Source of the DNA: JANLSE01 sp038214135
GTDB taxonomy: Bacteria; Chloroflexota; Chloroflexia; Chloroflexales; Roseiflexaceae
NCBI GenBank assembly: GCA_038214135.1
Contig: JBBQSD010000085.1
Location: 1 to 26,766, forward strand
Reading direction: 5' to 3'
DNA length: 26,766 nt
How positions within the stretch are numbered: position 1 is the stretch's first letter; every line of letters starts with the position of its first letter. This document shows, one piece after another, positions 22,645 through 26,766 of this stretch. Below the pieces are notes generated by a model. That model had not been told where the DNA came from and did no database searches. It saw only the letters and a list, made by a program, of their open reading frames with translations. Position numbers and translations under genes: made by a program.

Positions 22645-22895
22645 GTGCCCTGGGCCAATTTTTCACGAGCGCGAATTTTTAGGCGGCGCACGAAATGTTC
22701 TAGCTGCATGAAGGAATCAAGCTCAGCCCGCTCGGCATCATTGAGTATTCCCTCACGATTATTCTCTAACAGATAACGTATCCGTTCCTGCGCTTCTGCC
22801 GATGGACGCAGTGCGATAACTGCTTCAGCCGTCGGTGCCGAGAGGAGAAAATCGAGCACTTCCTCGGATGGTGTAGGATAAGAGAATGCAAGCAC
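22641..22895 (-). CDS. Small protein paired with the HNH nuclease
   Basis: 84 aa, GTG start at 22895 with GAAAGGAG upstream on the minus strand. VLDFLLSAPTAEAVIALRPS, AEAQERIRYLLENNREGIL and DSFMQLEHFVRRLKIRAREKL are the pattern of a small helical protein that commonly precedes HNH nuclease genes in cyanobacteria and Chloroflexota. The stop overlaps the HNH start. It could be an antidote or a partner that loads the nuclease, but no experiment I know of decides this. Confidence 0.85.
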   Translation of the reverse strand: MLAFSYPTPSEEVLDFLLSAPTAEAVIALRPSAEAQERIRYLLENNREGILNDAERAELDSFMQLEHFVRRLKIRAREKLAQGT

Positions 22896-22960
22896 GAATT
22901 ACTCCTTTCTGTGCCGTATGTTTGCGTTGGGAGCATACATCGTTCCGGTCGTGCGATGAA

Positions 22961-23251
22961 CTAGACATTGACTACCTCCCGCTCGATGAAAGGGCGCAAT
23001 TCCTCACCCAGCGCTTTTTCAGTCACCAGATCAACAGGGCAACCAAACAGATCTTCAAGGTAAAATTGAACACCAAAATAGCGCTCTGATGTAGCTGGCC
23101 GATCAAAGGCAACCAGAATATCAATATCGCTACTCATTTTTGCGGCGTTTCGGGCTGTCGAACCAAACAGGGCTAGTCGTGTCACATTATAACGTTGGCT
23201 CAACGCAGCTTTACTTTGCGTAAGTAATTCGATGGCCTGTATTCGATTCAT
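22961..23251 (-). CDS. MNT-type minimal nucleotidyltransferase
   Basis: 96 aa. VTRLALFGSTARNAAKMSSD followed by IDILVAF is the G-S-x(n)-D-x-D nucleotidyltransferase signature with two catalytic Asp residues; FGVQFYLEDLFGCPVDLVTE is the usual second half. GAGGTAG precedes the ATG at 23251. Such MntA proteins are normally the antitoxin of a HEPN ribonuclease toxin and AMPylate it, with the HEPN gene directly downstream. Here the next gene downstream on the same strand, 65 bp away, is the HNH partner protein, which has no RxxxxH HEPN motif. It is therefore an orphan or has lost its partner. Confidence 0.92.
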   Translation of the reverse strand: MNRIQAIELLTQSKAALSQRYNVTRLALFGSTARNAAKMSSDIDILVAFDRPATSERYFGVQFYLEDLFGCPVDLVTEKALGEELRPFIEREVVNV

Positions 23252-23591
23252 AACTACCTCTATCGATCACTTGGATTGTTCGATTGCATGATACTTGACC
23301 CAACACCTGTATCGAACAACGCCCGTAGCAGCAAACGGCGGCGTACGAGGTGCCTCAGGCTCGAATGAGCGCACGAGCGTTTGAATTGCCACCGACATTC
23401 TTTCAAACAGGTTATCTCAAACTGATCAGACAATCAATACATTATGCAATCACATACGTGAGTACAGCGTCTGGTTATAGCTAGAGTATGCGCCAACAAT
23501 TGCCCAGTATTGTACCAGAGTTAGGTACAGGATTGCAGATTAATGCTATAGTATCTCATCCATATCCCCAACATCTGCAACGGAGGACAAC
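23252..23591. promoter_or_regulatory. Upstream region of the copper amine oxidase with inverted repeat and -10 box
   Basis: No gene in these 340 bp. TGTACC (23511-23516) and GGTACA (23524-23529) form a 19-bp operator-like inverted repeat. TATAGT at 23547-23552 is 17 bases after the GGTACA, so the right arm would occupy the -35 position and a bound protein could block or replace it. GGAGG at about 23582 is the ribosome-binding site of the amine oxidase. Confidence 0.45.
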
Positions 23592-25532
23592 ATGACCACA
23601 ATGTCCGAACCGACGACGGCCCAACTGCAACATGTGCTACACCCGCTCGACCCGCTTGGTGGTGGGGAGATCGCTGCGGCTGTGGCGATTCTGCGCGCCA
23701 GTGGCCACTGTGGGCCGCAGATCCGTTTCGCTACGCTTGTGCTCCAGGAGCCGCTCAAAGAAACTGTGCTTGGCTTCAAACAGGGCGATCAGATTGAGCG
23801 CGCGGTGTTCGCCGTGCTGCTCGATAACAGCGATGGCAACACCTATGAGGCGGTTGTGTCGCTCTCCGATGGGGTGGTGCGTTCGTGGACGCATATCCCT
23901 GATGTACAGCCGGGTGTGATGCTTGATGAGTTCTTTGAGTGCGAGACGGCGATGAAGAACGACCCGGATTTTCAGGCGGCGCTGCTCAAGCGTGGCATCA
24001 GTGATGTCAGCCTACTCATGGTCGATCCCTGGTCGGCGGGCAACTATGGCGATGAGCCTGAGTCCTGGCGCGGGCGGCGGCTGGTGCGCGCGCTCACCTG
24101 GATGCGCGCCGACGCCAGCGACAATGGCTATGCCCATCCAATCGAGGGCCTGGTGATCGTGTTCGATCTGAACGAGATGCGGGTGGTTGAGATCATCGAC
24201 AGGGGCATGACGCCACTGCCACCCAAGGATGGCAACTACATCCCCGAGCGCTTGGGCGCGCTGCGGAGCGGCCTTCAGCCATTGGAGGTCGTGCAGCCCG
24301 ATGGGCCGAGCTTCATAGTCGATGGCTACCATGTGAGCTGGCAGAAGTGGAGCTTCCGCATTGGCTGGACCACCCGCGAGGGGCTGGTGCTGCACATGAT
24401 CAGCTATAACGATGATGGGCGTGAGCGACCGCTGATCTACCGCGCTTCGTTGGTCGAGATGACGGTGCCATATGGCGACCCGCACGAGAACCATCGCTGC
24501 AAGAATGCCTTTGATGCTGGCGAATATGGCCTGGGGACATTGGCGAACTCGCTGACGTTGGGCTGCGATTGCCTGGGCGATATCCGCTACTTCGATGCCC
24601 ATATGCACGATAGCCGTGGCAATCTGGTGACGCTGCTCAACGCGGTGTGTATGCACGAGGAGGACTATGGAATCCTGTGGAAGCACGTCGATTGGCGCAC
24701 CAACCAGACCGAGGTGCGCCGCTCGCGCCGCCTGGTCGTCTCGTTTATTGCCACGGTTGGCAATTATGAGTATGGCTACTTCTGGTACTTCTATCAGGAT
24801 GGAACAATCCAGTATGAGGTCAAGCTGACCGGCATTATGCATACGGGTGCGCTGCCGCCAGGGGAGACGCGCCCATATGGCACGCTGGTCGCGCCGGGGC
24901 TGTACACGCCCAACCACCAGCATTTCTTCAATGTGCGGCTGGACATGATGGTTGACGGTCTGAACAATTCTGTCTATGAGGTGCATACTGAGGCCGAGCC
25001 GCTTGGCCCGAATAATCCCTATGGCAATGCCTTTTTCACCAGAAAGACGCTACTGGCCAGCGAGCGGGAGGCGCAGCAGCAGGTTGACCCGCTGAATGCC
25101 CGCTACTGGCTGATCGCCAACCCCGAATCACTGTCGAGCCTGGGGCAGCCGGTGGCCTACAAGCTGATGCCAGGCGACAACGTGCGCTCGTTCGTCCATC
25201 CCGATTCGAGCGTGAGCAAGCGGGCTGGCTATATCAACAATCACTTGTGGGTCACGCCCTATGCCGCCGATGAGAAATACCCAACTGGCGATTACCCCAA
25301 CCAGCACCCTGGTGGTGCGGGGCTACCAGCCTGGACGGCGGCCAACCGTTCGATTACCAACACCGACATCGTGGTCTGGTACACCATGGGCGCACATCAC
25401 ATCCCGCGCCCGGAGGATTGGCCGGTCATGCCGTGTAGCTATATTGGCTTCATGCTGCGCCCGGTCGGCTTCTTCGAGCGCAACCCAAGCCTGGATGTAC
25501 CGCCATCTGCGGCTATGGATTGCTGCGACTAG
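23592..25532 (+). CDS. Copper amine oxidase (primary-amine oxidase)
   Basis: 646 aa, close to bacterial copper amine oxidases of the Arthrobacter type. They oxidise primary amines to aldehyde, ammonia and hydrogen peroxide. The cofactor motif is GNYEY, with Tyr392 the precursor of topaquinone. The catalytic base is Asp308 in NAFDAGEYGLG, 84 residues before the cofactor as in known enzymes. Copper ligands are His442 and His444 (NHQHFF) and His603 (HHIPRPEDWPVMP). There is no signal peptide, so the enzyme is probably cytoplasmic. CGGAGGAC precedes the ATG. Expression may depend on the inverted repeat at 23511. Together with the SolA-type gene it points to amine use. Codon use is more GC-rich than the genes on either side. 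Confidence 0.96.
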   Translation: MTTMSEPTTAQLQHVLHPLDPLGGGEIAAAVAILRASGHCGPQIRFATLVLQEPLKETVLGFKQGDQIERAVFAVLLDNSDGNTYEAVVSLSDGVVRSWTHIPDVQPGVMLDEFFECETAMKNDPDFQAALLKRGISDVSLLMVDPWSAGNYGDEPESWRGRRLVRALTWMRADASDNGYAHPIEGLVIVFDLNEMRVVEIIDRGMTPLPPKDGNYIPERLGALRSGLQPLEVVQPDGPSFIVDGYHVSWQKWSFRIGWTTREGLVLHMISYNDDGRERPLIYRASLVEMTVPYGDPHENHRCKNAFDAGEYGLGTLANSLTLGCDCLGDIRYFDAHMHDSRGNLVTLLNAVCMHEEDYGILWKHVDWRTNQTEVRRSRRLVVSFIATVGNYEYGYFWYFYQDGTIQYEVKLTGIMHTGALPPGETRPYGTLVAPGLYTPNHQHFFNVRLDMMVDGLNNSVYEVHTEAEPLGPNNPYGNAFFTRKTLLASEREAQQQVDPLNARYWLIANPESLSSLGQPVAYKLMPGDNVRSFVHPDSSVSKRAGYINNHLWVTPYAADEKYPTGDYPNQHPGGAGLPAWTAANRSITNTDIVVWYTMGAHHIPRPEDWPVMPCSYIGFMLRPVGFFERNPSLDVPPSAAMDCCD

Positions 25533-25545
25533 GACGCTATTTCAT

Positions 25546-25640
25546 CCGCAGGCTGAAGCCTGCGGCAAGGGGCAACACCGCGCCCGCAGGCTGAAGACTG
25601 CGACAAGGGGACGATCAACCCTTGCTGCGGGCTTCAGCCT
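25546..25640. repeat. Three palindromic CGCAGGCTGAAG repeats
   Basis: CCGCAGGCT-GA-AGCCTGCGG (25546-25565) is a 9-bp perfect stem. A second copy with GCAGGCTGAAGACTGCGACA at 25586-25606 and an inverted third (TTGCTGCGGGCTTCAGCC, 25622-25639) follow. The first hairpin is 14 bases after the amine-oxidase stop and may act as its terminator. Confidence 0.85.
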
Positions 25641-25669
25641 TCTAAACACATCGAACAATGATCCCGCAG

Positions 25670-25689
25670 GGACGCGATATATCGCGTCC
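25670..25689. repeat. Perfect 20-bp palindrome GGACGCGATATATCGCGTCC
   Basis: Fully self-complementary. It lies in the tail-to-tail gap between the amine oxidase and the fragment on the minus strand. The gap 25533-25766 otherwise holds no gene. Confidence 0.9.
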
Positions 25690-25766
25690 GTACGTAATTC
25701 GGCATATGGCGAGAGCCATGAATATTCCATTGTGCGCTGAGTTTAGGAACCGATCCTTCTGCCTTG

Positions 25767-25946
25767 CTAATGCATATTCAGCGGCAGATACAGCAGGTAG
25801 GCGAGCTGTTCCGCTAGCAGCCCTGAACGATTTGCGGCGTTATCATCAGCAAAGGCATAGAGGATCGGCGTCTTCGTCGCATCGATGGTGAATGGCGTTG
25901 TGTAGGGCTGGAAGGTCGTCCCATCGAGTGAGTAGAGCCGAATCAT
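25767..25946 (-). pseudogene. C-terminal fragment of a secreted protein (YLPL tail)
   Basis: 59 codons from the ATG at 25946 to the TAG at 25767. The product IRLYSLDGTTFQPYTTPFTI continues DATKTPILYAFADDNAANRS and ends AYLLYLPLNMH. The middle resembles a chitobiase-type beta-sandwich repeat (Y-t-x-P-F-x-I/V-d-a-T, D-x-A-x-N-x-S) found at the ends of secreted hydrolases, and YLPL is a tail motif common in Chloroflexota secreted proteins. The 5' part is missing. It joins the C39-like gene directly: its ATG overlaps that gene's TGA as ATGA. I read it as a left-over end of a gene replaced by the C39-like gene; translation by coupling is possible but unlikely to give a stable protein. Confidence 0.6.
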
Positions 25947-26766
25947 CTGGTGACAACGGGTAAATATACGGATGATACGTTAGGCGCTTCTAAATTGATA
26001 GTTGTGTTTGCTGCTTGTTGCTTATCGTAACTTATGGTACCAAGCAATTTTATGCCTGGTACTAGAGTGATTTGCGATGAAATAAGATTAGAAAGCCCTG
26101 TTTTATCATAAGCTAGCATACTTACTTGATGTACTCCACCTTGACGCGCTGTAATCTCGATCTTATATTTCCCCTCTAATGGTGTGCCTGTACTAAAGAC
26201 ATACGCTTCTACAAATGCAGAATTATCATCTCTCGAACCTAGCACTTCAACTTGGTAAAGCGAGTCGAGAATGCTATTGTTTAACGTCTTATCTTGTGCA
26301 TTGTATCGCAATTCGCGCCCAACAGGATCGGTTATTGTGATAGATAGTAAACTATCATTTCCTGCTACTGCCTGTTGTTGACCAGCAACTATATTGCCTA
26401 CCCCTGTAGGCGGGTGAATTATCATTGTGAGATAACTGGGCTCCTTAGGCGTTGACCCATATTTGCGATAGCCTAAGTAAGAAGTGCTCTTTAGTGTTGA
26501 GAGGTTAAAACCTCCAGGATCATTTACATTCCAAGTATCATTTGTGCTACTTCCAGTAGCCACTAGGAAATGTCCGTTCGAATATGGACGGGACTTTGTG
26601 TTTAATATTATGGGAGAGCGATTACATACATATGTATTAACGACTCCTTTATCAGGTCCCCACCCTTCATAGTAATATAACTGTATTCCCTTCACGTTAC
26701 GTGCATATTCTGCAACCTTTGGCCATAAAATAGAGCTACCGCTGTACCCTTTATTTTCACGAAGCC
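25943..26766 (-). CDS. C39-like cysteine peptidase domain protein (partial, 5' end off the window)
   Basis: At least 274 codons, open to the right edge; the GTG at 26695 is internal, because upstream codons continue SGSSILWPKVAEYARNVKGI. This part and VNTYVCNRSPIIL, then NGHFLVATGSSTNDTWNVNDP, match the second half of C39-like papain-fold peptidases (catalytic His in GHFLVATG, Asp/Asn in NDPGG). The catalytic Cys would be off the window. The C-terminal 150 residues form a beta-rich domain (for example YKIEITARQGGVHQVSMLAY) and the protein ends VYLPVVTR, a tail typical of exported Chloroflexota proteins. It is clearly more AT-rich than the amine oxidase beside it, suggesting acquisition by transfer. 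Confidence 0.8.
   Translation of the reverse strand, partial: LRENKGYSGSSILWPKVAEYARNVKGIQLYYYEGWGPDKGVVNTYVCNRSPIILNTKSRPYSNGHFLVATGSSTNDTWNVNDPGGFNLSTLKSTSYLGYRKYGSTPKEPSYLTMIIHPPTGVGNIVAGQQQAVAGNDSLLSITITDPVGRELRYNAQDKTLNNSILDSLYQVEVLGSRDDNSAFVEAYVFSTGTPLEGKYKIEITARQGGVHQVSMLAYDKTGLSNLISSQITLVPGIKLLGTISYDKQQAANTTINLEAPNVSSVYLPVVTR

Noticed and set aside
24012..24986. 324-aa open frame on the minus strand opposite the copper amine oxidase.
   Set aside because: Antisense shadow caused by GC-rich codon use; the sense strand has all catalytic residues.

Overview
The window looks like chromosomal DNA of a filamentous member of the Chloroflexota, most likely class Chloroflexia. This is inferred from gene style, not from a marker gene. 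The pointers are: secreted proteins with Thr/Pro-rich 'TPTxTP' linkers and a C-terminal YLP(V/L) tail, a glutaconate-type CoA-transferase pair, a phosphofructokinase with PPi-type active-site residues, and intergenic DNA full of 7-9 bp tandem repeats and palindromic dispersed repeats. I found no rRNA, tRNA, CRISPR array, insertion sequence or phage genes.

Layout. 1-1170 (-): branched-chain amino-acid ABC permease (LivH type), running off the left edge through an in-frame 45-bp repeat. 1368-1691 (+): remnant of an EamA transporter. 1745-7064 (+): ordinary metabolic genes, namely phosphofructokinase, peptide deformylase, a small membrane protein, a DUF4380-like sugar-binding-fold protein, Glu/Leu dehydrogenase and a single-domain response regulator. 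7392-8102 (+): Thr/Pro-linker lipoprotein or anchored OB-fold-like protein. 8331-8875 (-): DUF4160/DUF2442 pair in which DUF4160 is interrupted by one in-frame TGA exactly where a Trp codon is expected. 9098-9928 (-): divergent dihydroorotate-dehydrogenase-like protein. 10154-11692 (+): divergent Hsp70. 11769-12227 (-): DinB/maleylpyruvate-isomerase-fold protein. 12533-13684 (+): SolA-type amine oxidase. 13796-15595 (+): an uncharacterised 263-aa protein and two small unknown proteins. 15736-16842 (-): membrane diguanylate cyclase. 16960-19156 (+): an E2-like protein with a zinc ribbon followed 4 bases later by a two-lobed ThiF/E1-like enzyme. 19233-21109 (+): CoA-transferase A and B subunits. 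21540-22106 (+): pyridoxamine-phosphate-oxidase-fold protein. 22228-23251 (-): HNH nuclease, its small partner and an orphan MNT nucleotidyltransferase. 23592-25532 (+): copper amine oxidase. 25767-26766 (-): a secreted-protein fragment and a C39-like peptidase cut by the right edge.

The most interesting candidate system is the E2-like/E1-like pair at 16960-19156. It resembles a bacterial ubiquitin-like conjugation module, but no obvious ubiquitin-like modifier or JAB peptidase is visible next to it. The two small proteins at 14964-15595 are possible partners only by proximity. A second notable signal is a shared promoter design: the Hsp70-like gene (10154) and the 263-aa gene (13796) both carry TTGACA, a 17-base spacer and a -10 box, with the -10 inside one arm of a 13-bp inverted repeat whose other arm lies about 65 bp downstream. 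The arm sequence differs between the two genes but is matched within each, so this is either a paired-operator arrangement or a miniature inverted-repeat element. The upstream region of the SolA gene has an analogous 9-bp pair.
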